Positions 1 to 11,200 of a stretch of DNA of 64,000 bases are shown piece after piece. The first letter of the stretch is position 1; the number at the start of each line of letters is the position of its first letter. The notes under the pieces are model-generated. The model was not told the DNA's origin. It ran no database searches and saw only the letters and a program-made list of their open reading frames with translations. The DNA is taken from NCBI RefSeq assembly GCF_932276165.1, contig NC_063986.1:4786501-4850500 (forward strand), read 5' to 3'. This DNA is from Plutella xylostella. Taxonomy: Eukaryota > Arthropoda > Insecta > Lepidoptera > Plutellidae. The translations under genes were made by a program, and so were the position numbers.

Positions 1-486
1 GGACTATACCAAGAAAACCACAATGAAACTGAAGACGAACTATTCAACCGTGTTACAAATGTCTTTTATGAGATATTAGAATTAGATGTAAACCCATTCA
101 TAGAAGAAATAAGGCGCATTGGTAACCGCGGAAACAAGAAACCTATTGAAATAGAGTTGATAAGTAAAAGGATGACTAGATATATCTTAAAAAATAAACA
201 TTGGTTTAAAAACACAGGATTAGCAGTAGGAGAATATGTAGAGGGTGAAGAACTCGAACAAAGGAACATAATATCCAGAAAATTAAAAGAAGCCCGTAGA
301 AATGGACAACATGCCTATGTGAAGAACAATAAACTTTTTGTGAATGGCAAAGAAATAGCTATAAGTACCAATATAGAAGTGGACAACAAGGATCAAGAAA
401 TAACTACTGTAGACTTGCCCACACAGGACAGAATGCAAAATACCATCCAAAAAAACACTCACGAAAATAACAAGTTATTTCGATAA
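1..486 (+). CDS. LINE-A ORF1, C-terminal part
   Basis: Frame 1 is open from the first base to the TAA at 484-486, so the start lies upstream of the window. The visible 161 residues are polar and basic. They include an EIRRIGNR stretch, then KPIEIELISKRM and later KLKEARRNGQHAYVKNN, the pattern of LINE ORF1 nucleic-acid-binding C-termini (RRM-like/FP-like region: arginine-glycine turn, conserved hydrophobic strand, 'KEAR.NG' near the end). ORF1 proteins coat the element RNA and act as chaperones. The stop abuts ORF2: the ORF2 frame is already open here, so ORF2 may begin by overlap or reinitiation. Confidence 0.7.
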   Translation, partial: GLYQENHNETEDELFNRVTNVFYEILELDVNPFIEEIRRIGNRGNKKPIEIELISKRMTRYILKNKHWFKNTGLAVGEYVEGEELEQRNIISRKLKEARRNGQHAYVKNNKLFVNGKEIAISTNIEVDNKDQEITTVDLPTQDRMQNTIQKNTHENNKLFR

Positions 487-496
487 AGGTCTTAAT

Positions 497-3373
497 GTGT
501 TATTTCAAAATATGCAAAGCATTGGCAATAAAATAGATATTCTCGATGCCTTTTTGATAGACTCACCTTATCATATTATTTCGCTTTCTGAACTATGGCA
601 TAATCAAGATTATATAAATTCAATTGTTTTATCAGGATATTCTATAGCATCAAGCTTCTGCCGGAAAGAACACGATGGAGGAGGAGTATGTATTATTGTA
701 AAAGATAATTTAGACTTTATACCAAGATATGATCTCATAAATATGTCTGTAGAATTTATAATAGAGATAAGTGCAATAGAAATACCGAAATTGAATTTAA
801 TAATTGTTAACTTATATAGAGCAGATCGTCATCTCAATGTTTTTTATGAACAAATAACTAAACTTTTGAATTTAATTATACGCAAAAATATGTCAAAAAA
901 TGTAATCGTTGGAGGAGATTTTAACATAAATGTCTTAGAAAAAACTAAAGAATCCAGAGACTTACTTAATTTTATGAAAATATATAATCTAAAACAATTA
1001 ATCAAACAACCCACACGAGTAACAAACACATCATCTACTTGTATTGATCTGATATTTACCAACTATACTGAAAGCCAATCTGGAGTTAACGACTATGGGT
1101 TTTCCGACCATAAGTCTACTAATATCAAAATAGCTGAAGACCAATTACCATATTTTATTCAAAAACCACAAATTATGTATAAAAGAGTATTTTCTAATAA
1201 GAACATGATGTCTTTTCAAATAAAACTAAAGGAAATAAATTGGAATAAATCCTTAGATATCGCCAATTCCATGAATGAAAATTATGAAATTTTCAATAGT
1301 ATTATTCAAGAAATATTAAACCAAACTATACCCATCCAAAAAATTAAAATAAGGAAAAAGCAACAAAAAAACTGGTTGACGACAGGATTAAAAAAGTCAT
1401 GTGCCCACAAAAGAGCCCTTAAAATTATCATCAATGAAACAAACAACCCAACGATAAGAAAATATTATGATGCATATAGTAAAACATTAAAGAAAGCCAT
1501 AAAAAAATCCAAAAAACTGCAATATATTAAACAAATGAAAAAAACTGACAATAAAACTACAACAATGTGGAAAATTATAAACGAACAAACACGAAAAACT
1601 GGTAAAAAAAGAATTAAAAACTTACAATTACAAATAAATAATGAAATAATTGACTGTCCTGAAAAGATTTCGAATGTTTTCAACGAATTCTTTGCAACAA
1701 TCGGTGAACATGACGCTGGATCCCCCGCAGCCCGCGGCCGCCCTGTAGTGCAGCCACCCAACTGCTCCTTGTTCCTACAACCCGTTACACCAAAAGAAGT
1801 GTACAATATTATAAAAAACCTAAAAAACAAACATAGTTATGGTATTGATGATATACCACCAACCTTATTAAAAACATGCATAAACGAACTTACATACCCT
1901 CTTTCTATATTAATAAACCAAAGTTTTGAAACATGAGAATTTCCTAACTTACTAAAAATATCCCTAGTCAAACCAGTCCATAAAAACGGGGATGAAACCA
2001 TTCCAAACCAATACAGACCTATAGCCATCCTACCTACTTTTTCAAAGGTGTTTGAAAAAGCAATGTCAAATCGAATGTACACTTTTTTTGAAAAATATAT
2101 GATATTCGATGATAGTCAAAATGGATTTAGACAAAATAGATCAACAACTCACGCCGTCTTCAAATACATACAAACAGCCCTTTCATACATTAATGATAAA
2201 AAATATGCTTTAGGAATACTCTTAGATATGTCAAAAGCCTATGACACAGTGTCGTATAACATTCTTCTTTCAAAACTTTATGGCTCTGGGATTCGTGGCC
2301 CATCTTACAAATGGTTTGAATCATATCTAAAAAACAGAAAGCAAATAGTACAAATCGAAAAATTTAATAAAGAAACAAATGTTATAGAAAATATTAAATC
2401 AAAGGAGATACAACTAACTAATTCTATACCTCAGGGAAGCGTACTAGGTTGCGTATTATTTTTAATTTATGTAAATGACCTCCCAAAATGCTTAGATAAA
2501 GAAAACTCGGTATCGGTATTATTTGCTGATGATCTGTCTATCCTAGTAAAATGTAATAAAAATGAAAACTATGAGAAAAAATTACAAGATTGCTTTGAAA
2601 CTGTTGAAAATTGGCTTCAAGACCACAACCTTAATATAAATTATAAAAAAACTAAAATAATACAATTCAGATCTTACCAAAAACCTAATTTAGACATTAA
2701 CTTACAAATAAAAAATACAAACATTGACACAACAAATTCATTCTGTCTACTAGGCATCAATATAGACACTCACCTAAATTGGAAGAGTCGTATTCATAAA
2801 ATTAAATCCAAACTATCGCAATTCATATATGCATTGTATCAAATAGAACGTAGTACAGATACCGCCACGGCTCTGACGGCGTACTATGCGTACGCTTACT
2901 CCCTGCTCCGATATGGAGTCATGCTGTGGGGAAATAGTGTAGATGCAGACCAACTTTTTATAATCCAAAAGAAAATCATCCGAATAATATCCCACATAAA
3001 AAATACACAAAGCTGTAAACCGTATTTCAAAAAACTACATATTCTTACTCTTCCATGTATTTACATATACGATATCAGTAGTTTTGTATTTAAAAATAAA
3101 GAAAAATTTCAACAGTTTCGTGATACACACAACATTAATACCAGGAACAAAAACAAACTCTATCTGCCACCTTCTAGAATAAAAATGCTTAACGAGAGTC
3201 CATATTATATGGCTATCAAAATATATAACAATCTTCCCATAGAAATCACATCCGAAACCAATAGCTCAAAATTCCACAGTAGACTTAAAACTTTTCTCTT
3301 AGACCGTTGCTTCTACTCGATCCAAGATTACATAAGATATAAAAGTTCAGATAAATATGATGTACTCTCTTAA
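497..3373 (+). pseudogene. LINE-A ORF2: endonuclease-reverse transcriptase with one in-frame stop
   Basis: The two open stretches 497-1936 and 2048-3373 are in the same frame, separated only by a TGA at 1934-1936 that sits where these proteins normally read G-E-F-P or similar, so one nonsense change breaks an otherwise open ORF of about 958 codons. Endonuclease motifs come in order: QNMQSIGNK, SELW, VNLYRAD, GGDFNIN, CIDLIFTN, FSDH. Reverse transcriptase motifs follow: YRPIAILPTFSKVFEK, NGFRQNRSTTHA, LLDMSKAYDTVSY, IPQGSVLGC and the catalytic VLFADDLS. The first codon of the open stretch is GTG; the true start is uncertain because the frame is open upstream into ORF1. A GC-rich patch at about 1709-1765 stands out from the AT-rich coding sequence. 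Confidence 0.88.
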
Positions 3374-3612
3374 TAAGTTGATTATCTAAATTTATTATAT
3401 GTTTTATTATTGTGTTTACATTGAATTGTTCTTTTTTTTTTAGTTAGATTGTAAATGCTAAGTATAACTATCTTCTTTAGATATAAGGACAGACAACACT
3501 GTCACTTTGCAGTGCCCAATATGGGTAATCAAGTATTAAGCACATCCCTATATTTAAGATCTAATGTACACTTGATTGCAATAAATATTTTGATTTTGAT
3601 TTTGATTTTGAC

Positions 3613-4934
3613 AATCGAAGCTTGATTGGAAGAAATCACTTTTTGGCAATAAGCCCTTCTTTGTTTAAGTTCTCTGTGTGTTTTGATAAATAAATGAACA
3701 CGCTTTTTTCTGCCAACTGACTGAAAATAGGATCTCATTTTATTTTTGTTGAATTTGAAAGTTAATTAAATTATTTGTTAAACCATAAACCAAAAAACTA
3801 TGCAGTCAACTTCATAAACTATAAGAAAATAAGTTTTGCGCGGTAAAATTTCCACAAAACAAAAAATATGAGACGAATTGTTTGAGAGCTAATAATTTAT
3901 CAGTCTAATTGAAAAAGTTTCCTCTTAGCGCGTGCTACTCCATAATTAGTTTTCTAAAATCCATTAACGTCGGCAACCCATGGCATTCTATAAGTACTTA
4001 CCTTTGATTTGTAAGGGAATCTGCGAAAAGGGGTAACAAATGAGCTCCGGGGTAATTAAGACCGAAACATCATTTTGGGGGAAGTAAAACAAATTTATTT
4101 GTGGGGTGCAATGTTATGTACCTACTTATACGTGGGTAGACGTAGTATATAGAATCTTTTTGAAGCTTAATCATTTGTAGGTGTAAGGTGGTATGCAAAA
4201 TCTTGAAAAAAATATTAATTCCTTAGTTAAATCCTTGAATTTATTCATGAAATGTTATAATTTACGTGTCTAGCATTAAAATTTTACTCGAAATGCTAAA
4301 AAGACATAAATTAGACCGGCTTAGCTGAGTGAGAGTCTCGCAGCAGACCCTCGATTTTTTTAATTTAATTTTTTAGTATCAAACTCTGTTTTTATTGAAC
4401 CATAACATATTTATTATTATTTAGAAGTACATTTAAATTTTATTTAACAACAAAAAAAATTAACAATCGGGATCCAGGTGCAGTTTACAAACGTTCGTTG
4501 CTGAAGAACAGAAGCTGTTTTTTTTATTATAAAAATGCTTATTTTTTTATACCTACCTAAGAATTCAAAAATAATTAATAAAACAATACAGTATCCTGAA
4601 AAAATACAGGTCAAAATATTATTTATAAAAATTGGTCTTCTTACACTCACGTAAATTCGTAAGTCATTTATCAAACTGCCTTACCCTCTAGGGCCAATTT
4701 ATCACCAGAAATGTCTTCTTTGCTTCCAATATTTTTACGTGATAAAGAAAAACCGATACAAAATTTAGGCAGTAAGGATATAGATACCTACTATACATAT
4801 AATACATAATTATTATTTGTTTCATAATAATTATGTATTATTCATAAACAGAAAGTTGCAAGAGTGGTTTAGTAAACCGAAAGGGATGACTCAGGGGTTA
4901 TTCTTTATATGTCATTCAAGACTCCTTGTTACTT
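3613..4934. other. AT-rich stretch without a recognised gene
   Basis: I see no conserved ORF, exon or clear repeat here. A short open frame on the minus strand near 3529-3738 overlaps the LINE-A tail and looks incidental. Confidence 0.6.
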
Positions 4935-5081
4935 ACAATACCCACGCCACGTATGTAAGAACGATGGTATACATTTTACTTAAATTCCGAAGAACTCATT
5001 GGTACATGAATGCAAATGGGATTCGAACCCGCATCACTGGCGTGAGAAGCGATCGCTTACCCGACTGAGCTACCACCGGTC
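4935..5081 (-). mobile_element. tRNA-derived SINE (partial)
   Basis: Read on the minus strand, the right end begins with a tRNA-like head: an A box (TAGCTCAGTCGGG) followed about 30 bp on by a B box (GGTTCGAATCC), the internal RNA polymerase III promoter of tRNA-derived SINEs. A body follows that matches a second copy at 50855-51141, for example the shared AGAACTCATTGGTACATG and GTATACATT...ACTTAA segments. The similarity fades to the left of about 4935, so this copy is shortened or diverged there. It is not a functional tRNA gene: the remainder does not fold into a full cloverleaf by eye. Confidence 0.8.
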
Positions 5082-8000
5082 TAAAGGTGCAACGGATGTA
5101 ATTTTCAGACTATTTAATTTTTATTCCAATGTTACTGTAATTTCAAATACCTGTATCGTGCGTCCTGCTGCATCCATGACGTAAAACATTGATCACAAGT
5201 GAAACTCAAACCTATTGTTCTGTTCTGAGTATGCAATATTGCCATGAATATGGCCTGGCGGGGTGCGTGAAACTTGTCATATAATATTTTATGATGCAGC
5301 CGGTTTATGGCTTTGATTCCAACGTTATTATCTGTAGCCTGGGCTGTGAATCATCCATTGAGTATGTCATACGCTACCTAATAACTGTATTCTGCAATTG
5401 CAAATACAGGATGGAATTTACGACATTCTGAAAAATTACTTTAAATTTTTCTATTTCTTCTTTAAAATTCTTCTATTTAACTTTCATCATATTCCATTTT
5501 AACATTCCTTATGTGTTTTTACTCAGAAATGAAAAATATGCAAATCAAAGTTATTGCTTGTCTCCGGCTATGCCTTACATACCTAGGGAGACAATATTAT
5601 TGCTGCCCCGGATCAGCCGATATCCAGCAATTTCCTAATCAATAGTGTGCACGTCAACGTCAATCTATTCAGCTGACGCAGTCGCGTTCGTTGATTGACA
5701 ATTTGTTGCGTGGTGAGCGCCACGCGTGGCGTTGCGTGTGACATTGTGGTCGCGCCTTTATGTATCGTCAGCTCGATGATTGGACCACTTGGAAATTTAA
5801 ACCTGGAATGGATGGCAGAGGAATTGCATATGTTTCTGTTGCGTTGTTTTGTTAGTACCTAGTTGTAGGTACTATAAAGTTGCAGGGTATATTGAATGTC
5901 TGATCGTCTATCTCTGATTAGTTCGATTAGTTTGATTGACCACTGAAACACTGATTTCCGTATGGTGAATGGTGTGTTTCTTATGCTGTTAGATAAAGGA
6001 TATTCTTAAATAGGACTTGTCTTTGATCTAGGGTCTGCTATCACAAATATTATAAAGACATTATATGAAAATTTTATAACTTGCGCTAATTAAATAAAAT
6101 ATAAATCACATTCACTCAGCAAAATCTAAAAGAGCAATTTCAACATTGAAATGTAGAGACCATTTCTGCAAAACGAGATAATTGTACCTACTTTTCGCTG
6201 AACCAGTGGTACAAGATGTAGAATATGATAAAACGGACGATCCGCTCAAGAGAATAATTTATGAATTAAATCCAGGGCAGAGATTATATCTGCCGAGTAC
6301 GAAATTAATGAGAACATTTGCATCTGTCACTATCAAGATCCGAGATGTCTTCTTTGCGAGCCTGGAATTTTGGAAGTGGTGAAAATAGAGAAAAAAATGT
6401 TTTTAAAAAGTCTACCTTGGTTGGGACAATTAGTTTTATTAGGAAAAGCAAACAAATTGTTCAATGTATAGTTGGAAAGAATGGGTACTTACATTATTAT
6501 AATAAATAATTTTAAAATTAAAAACACAAAGAAAATAAATTTTATGTATATTATAATAAAATATTACCATATATATTATGCCAGTAAGCACTAAGCATTA
6601 TACCTACTTCGAAATTTTATACGTTCACTAGTACGATAGTTACCTTTGAATGCTCACTTTTAACTTTTAGTAGTTAGCATCTAGCGGCAGTCAAACGAGT
6701 ATCGACTTCTTTCCGTGTTAATTTCAGCAATATAATTTACTTTAAGGTGCTTATTTTCTGTTCTTTAAGTTCTTTAAATTTAGCATTCACTACTCGTATA
6801 ACTAAATATATTTCTGAACGTATTGTAGGTACTTAAGTATAGTGCAATAAACTTATCTGTTCCGGTGAGAGCGAACTAAATTGATCCATATCTCATTATT
6901 TACTAATGAATTATATATTGATATAGATTAGATGAGTTTATTAAAACCGTTAGTGTAAATTAGCATTACGGGAAAACTTAACATTTTAAAGAATGAAAAA
7001 ATATTAGACATTTACGTGAGCTCTCACCGGAACAGATAAGTTTGTCGCCCTATAAGTACATTGTCCGCCCCCCGTTGTATAACTGTAATGGCGTCGGTGT
7101 CCGGTTGCAAAATACATGTCATTATTCCGGTTCCGAGTCCGAATTTCCTGACATTCAATGAGAAACGTCTATCATGTGGTTGGCGGGGTACCGCGAGCTC
7201 GCGAGCTAAACCGACAATTTAAAATGACTTACAATAACCCAATTTTAAGCATTTAAAGTTGAGCTTTGTAATAATGAAGCTGATATTTGGATTTAGACGT
7301 TTTTATTTTAAACTTAGTGTGACTTGCATCAAACATTTAAAAATAAATTAAGCTATTGCTCTCTTGCGTTAGGAGGGAAGTATATCACTTGCTCGTCCAT
7401 ACAAAAAGAGAAAACGTTTTACTACCTCTAAATATTATACAAAAAATTAACATTAAATAAATAATATAGGTATCTTAAGTAGATAAAAGCGTGTCGGTAA
7501 ATATGACTGAAATCCTATCCTGTAATCCTATATTGTTGGTAAAATAATCGATAAGTTTGAGGACCAAACATACTCAAAACACGTACAGGTTGTTTAAAAT
7601 TGAGTTCTGTTCGAAAAGTAACTCCGAGGATAATCCATTTGTCGCACAATAATTATACTGAGCTTCACGGAATATATTATGCTTGTCCCGACTGAGGGGT
7701 TAATCCCACCCGGAGTTTATGATTCCAAATTTAAATTTAGGGACGTGACATCCAATGGGCACTTGGACATCTTTATTTTGCTTCCGGTTTGAGTTTTTAA
7801 TGGTGTTTGTTTAAATTCCTCCATGCTTGCCATGTAGATTAGGTCCTCTGTGTTCTTGCTTGGGATTTAAGGATTGAGTGATTTTCAACAGTTAGGATAA
7901 AGTGTTGGTTTTATGTTTTTTTAAATTAGGAAAAAAAACAAAATACCTCCAAATGCCATTAAAAATAATATAAGTACCTATAATCTATTTATTTTTTAAC

Positions 8001-8168
8001 TTCTAGTTCCTCAAACATTAATGTCTGACTGTACACCGTCATCTAATCTAGAAAGTTCCAGAATCTTACTTCCCATTTCCCCCTCCCCCACTCCGTCACC
8101 CGGGCGTAGCTTCTAGACTCCTTCTACAGTAGAACTTACTTCCTCTTCATGCCAAATGTCATCCTCAG
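5082..8168. other. Upstream intron or 5' flank; no exon found
   Basis: I looked for the exon that must precede exon 1 of the A2M model (it should end in phase 2) and found none with convincing splice sites. An open stretch near 6182-6382 has no recognisable motif. One MITE (6849-7043) lies inside. The GC-richer segment near 5690-5760 shows no reading frame I can defend. Confidence 0.5.
6849..7043. mobile_element. MITE with 24-bp perfect terminal inverted repeats
   Basis: The left end (6849-6872, starting AAACTTATCTGTTCCGGTGA) is exactly the reverse complement of the right end (7020-7043), with an AT-rich interior of about 147 bp and no coding sequence. This is the layout of a non-autonomous DNA transposon. 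I could not define a target duplication, so the superfamily is open. Confidence 0.7.
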
Positions 8169-8286
8169 GTTCCCAGTGACAGCTGACATGGCGCCGGTGA
8201 GCTCGCTGCTGGTCTACTACGTCACTGCCGCCGGGGAGCCCGTCAGTGACGTGGCCTCTTTCCACGTCAAACTACTGCATAAGGAG
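8169..8286 (+). CDS. CPAMD8: A2M gene exon 1 (in window): MG5/MG6 segment
   Basis: The acceptor is CCTCAG at 8163-8168 and the donor GAG|GTCAGT after 8286. The peptide VTADMAPVSSLLVYYV followed by GEPVSDVASFHVKLL matches the A2M strand pattern 'D.aPv..LL.Y.v...Ge.v.D...f.V'. The exon begins at the third base of a codon, so at least one more coding exon must lie upstream. Confidence 0.85.
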
Positions 8287-11200
8287 GTCAGTATACCAAA
8301 AAAAAAACTCGATGGTAAACCTAGCTTATACCCTTGTTACACCTACCGAGTAAAGTGGCGAGGCAGTATCCTCGGCCGAGAACTCAGTCAATTACTATTG
8401 CTATCCGCTGATACGGCTGGTTCTAGAAAGAAAGAGAAAATAAAAATTATCTCTTTTAGCGTAGAATCTATGAAGATTAATGTATGATAGTGATAGGTCT
8501 TCTATTAGGAAGTCTTTGTCCAGCAGTATTATGTAGTAAAAAAAACCGGCCAAGTGCGAGTCGGGCTCGCGCACAAAGGGTTCCGTAGCAGCAAAATTAC
8601 AGTTAAATCAACCTATCTCAAAAACTATAAGAGATACTTTGATCAAACCAAAAATCGTTGAAAGAGTTAATTAGCATGCATCACCTCTATTTTTTTTAGA
8701 ATTTTATACCCCGTAGTTATAAAAATAGAGGGGGGGGGACATACTTTTTACGACTTTGAGAGCTGATATCTCAAAAACCGTTCACTTTAAGAAAAATGTT
8801 TTTTAGAAAACTTTATATCATTTTAAAAGACCTTTCCATTGATACCCCACACGGGTATGTACATCGAAAAAAAAAAATTCATCCCTCAGTTACATGTATG
8901 GGGGGCCCCACCCCCAATTCTTTTTTTTACTATTTAGTGTCATATTTTTGTAGCGGTTCATACAACACATATTCCCATCAAATTTCATCACTGTAGTACT
9001 TATAGTTTCCGAGTAAATCGGCTGTGACAGACGGACAGACGGACAGACGGACAGACGGACATGACGAAACTATAAGGGTTCCGTTTTTGCCATTTTGGCT
9101 ACGGAACCCTAAAAATATGTAATTACACTATTAGACGGATTTTATTTAATAAGCACAACAACGGTCGACCTTTACGCAAAAAGCTATCCGGTTCCGCACA
9201 AACCCGACACGTCCCAAGACACTTACATTATTCAGGGATCCACTAGTCCCATATTGAACAAATATTATTATGAGTCGAATGCGCAAACAATTCGCAATAT
9301 AAAATGTTCATAAATATTCATGCATTTACCGTGTTTCCTCTAGAGAGGGTTTACTCGACATCGATGGATCGATATCCCAATCGTGAGCAATCATTCCCTT
9401 CTTAAATTATCTGTGATCCTCTGTTTTGTTTCCGTTTGTACGGAATATCGGCCCATCCAAATTGAATGGAGCGGTTTTCGCAATTATTCTTTTGTTTTTA
9501 CAGTTTTTTACGATGTGAAGTATGTATGTACAAAGTTGACCTAGTTGAATATGGTTTTTTTTTGACAGGGGATATAATCGATAATAATATATTATCATCT
9601 CAACCTTCGAACTTTATAATTTTCGTTCCATTTGTTTACATAAATATCTCTAACATTTATTTTATTTAAGTAGGTACCTACTATTTTACTACCCGACTAA
9701 TAACAACATACATTCTCATTACGGTCGTGTTAATTACCTGCATAATTTACAAGGTTATTTCCATATTAACTAACCTTTATTATTTAATTCTGACCAGAGC
9801 TATGCATCTTTGGCACATAATGGGCGAGTCCATTCTGCACGCGGAGACCGTAAAATTGAACCCTCAATGTTGGACCCTAATTAAAGTTTCAACATATTTT
9901 ACAGGAGCGAGAGATATTGAACCCATTAACTCGAAAACTGTAATTGTTACGTTATAAATGGGTAATAGTAGGTACAATGTAGATTACAAAATACTTTAAT
10001 GGAACAATAAGGGCGCGCGGCAATATTTTATTGTTTTACAAATTGAAATATAGATTCATTGACAGATTCGATTCGATTAGTTACTAACTTTGAACGTTAC
10101 GTGATTAATTCGAATCAAAATCAATTAGGGACCCAAATCCCGAAGTTAATCTTCGGAATCAAGTCTTAATCAAAACTGATAACCCCGTACTAATTGTGAC
10201 AATTAGATAGAAACGAATTAGTCTTGGCAATCTTAAGTAAGAGGTGAGGAGGTAGTACGGAGGGGAATAAATTGAGTTTAAATTGAAAGTAGAGCTACGA
10301 AGTATCTAGAAGTTAATTAAGTTTTCAATATAAGCAATTTGTCAAATTACGATTTCAAGTTAAAATATTGAATATTAATTAGGTTTAATTACACTCATGT
10401 TCAACAATCGAAACGAAATATTTCATGATAATAATTACAGAAAGGGCGGTATTTGTCATATTTTTGGTATTCAGTTCCAAAAGTTCCAACGACACACCTA
10501 ATTACTATCCTATAAGTATATTCAATTTTGAAGTCAACGAAGCTTCGTTAAAAGTATGCCATATTTGACCCCTTTAGTACCCTTGACCCCTCTTTGATCA
10601 AAATATCTTTCCACCTTAAGGTGAAACAATCGCTTTAAGCGATGAGAACGCCATTTTTGTACATATGTGTTAGTATTTACGTTATGTATAAGTTTATTTT
10701 ATGTGTGTGTACAAATAAAGAATATTCTATCTATTTATCTATGCCAATTTACACAGCCAGTTAAAAAGTTTTCCCTGACATCATACGTTACAAGCCTCGT
10801 GTAGGCTAAACGGCCGCTGTGACAGTGACGTTTTAATCTCACCGGTTGGTGGCCGGCCGCAATCCGGGCCGCAGGGCATGCGTGCCAGTGACAGGTGGGC
10901 CTTATCACGCTGCAATAAGGCACAGAGGTTGTGGCCTGTAGTGGCGAGCGGCATTGTGGTGGTATAGGGGGTCTCCGTGACACTACTTTGTAGGTATAAG
11001 TATGTAAATGCGTGAACAATTCGTTAGTTAAGTCAGGAAAACACCTATCAAACATTTCACCTTTCTATCCATCCATCAAATGTTTTCTTGCATTCAATGC
11101 TACTGCTATAGATTAAAAACTATGATTTAAAAAATCAGGAGGTGCAATTTGACAGTATAAATATTTTATTTTATAACATTGTGGTTTTCGCACATGTATG

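Larger units (their letters stand above)
1..3612 (+). mobile_element. LINE-A: non-LTR retrotransposon, 5' end outside the window
   Basis: This is the 3' part of a two-ORF non-LTR retrotransposon. The end of ORF1 (to 486) is followed at once by ORF2 with an apurinic-type endonuclease and a reverse transcriptase, then about 240 bp of 3' UTR. The element ends at 3588-3612 in a run of TTTTGA repeats after an AATAAA-like stretch, a usual LINE 3' tail. The two-ORF layout and RT motifs fit the Jockey/CR1 group; the exact clade is not resolved. It probably lies in an intron of the downstream A2M gene or in its upstream flank. Confidence 0.9.

Noticed and set aside
4999..5081. A possible tRNA gene on the minus strand
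   Set aside because: A and B boxes are present, but the rest does not complete a cloverleaf and the unit continues into a SINE body shared with 50855-51141.
6182..6382. ORF considered as an upstream A2M exon
   Set aside because: It has no MG-domain pattern and no acceptor/donor pair in the phase needed before exon 1.
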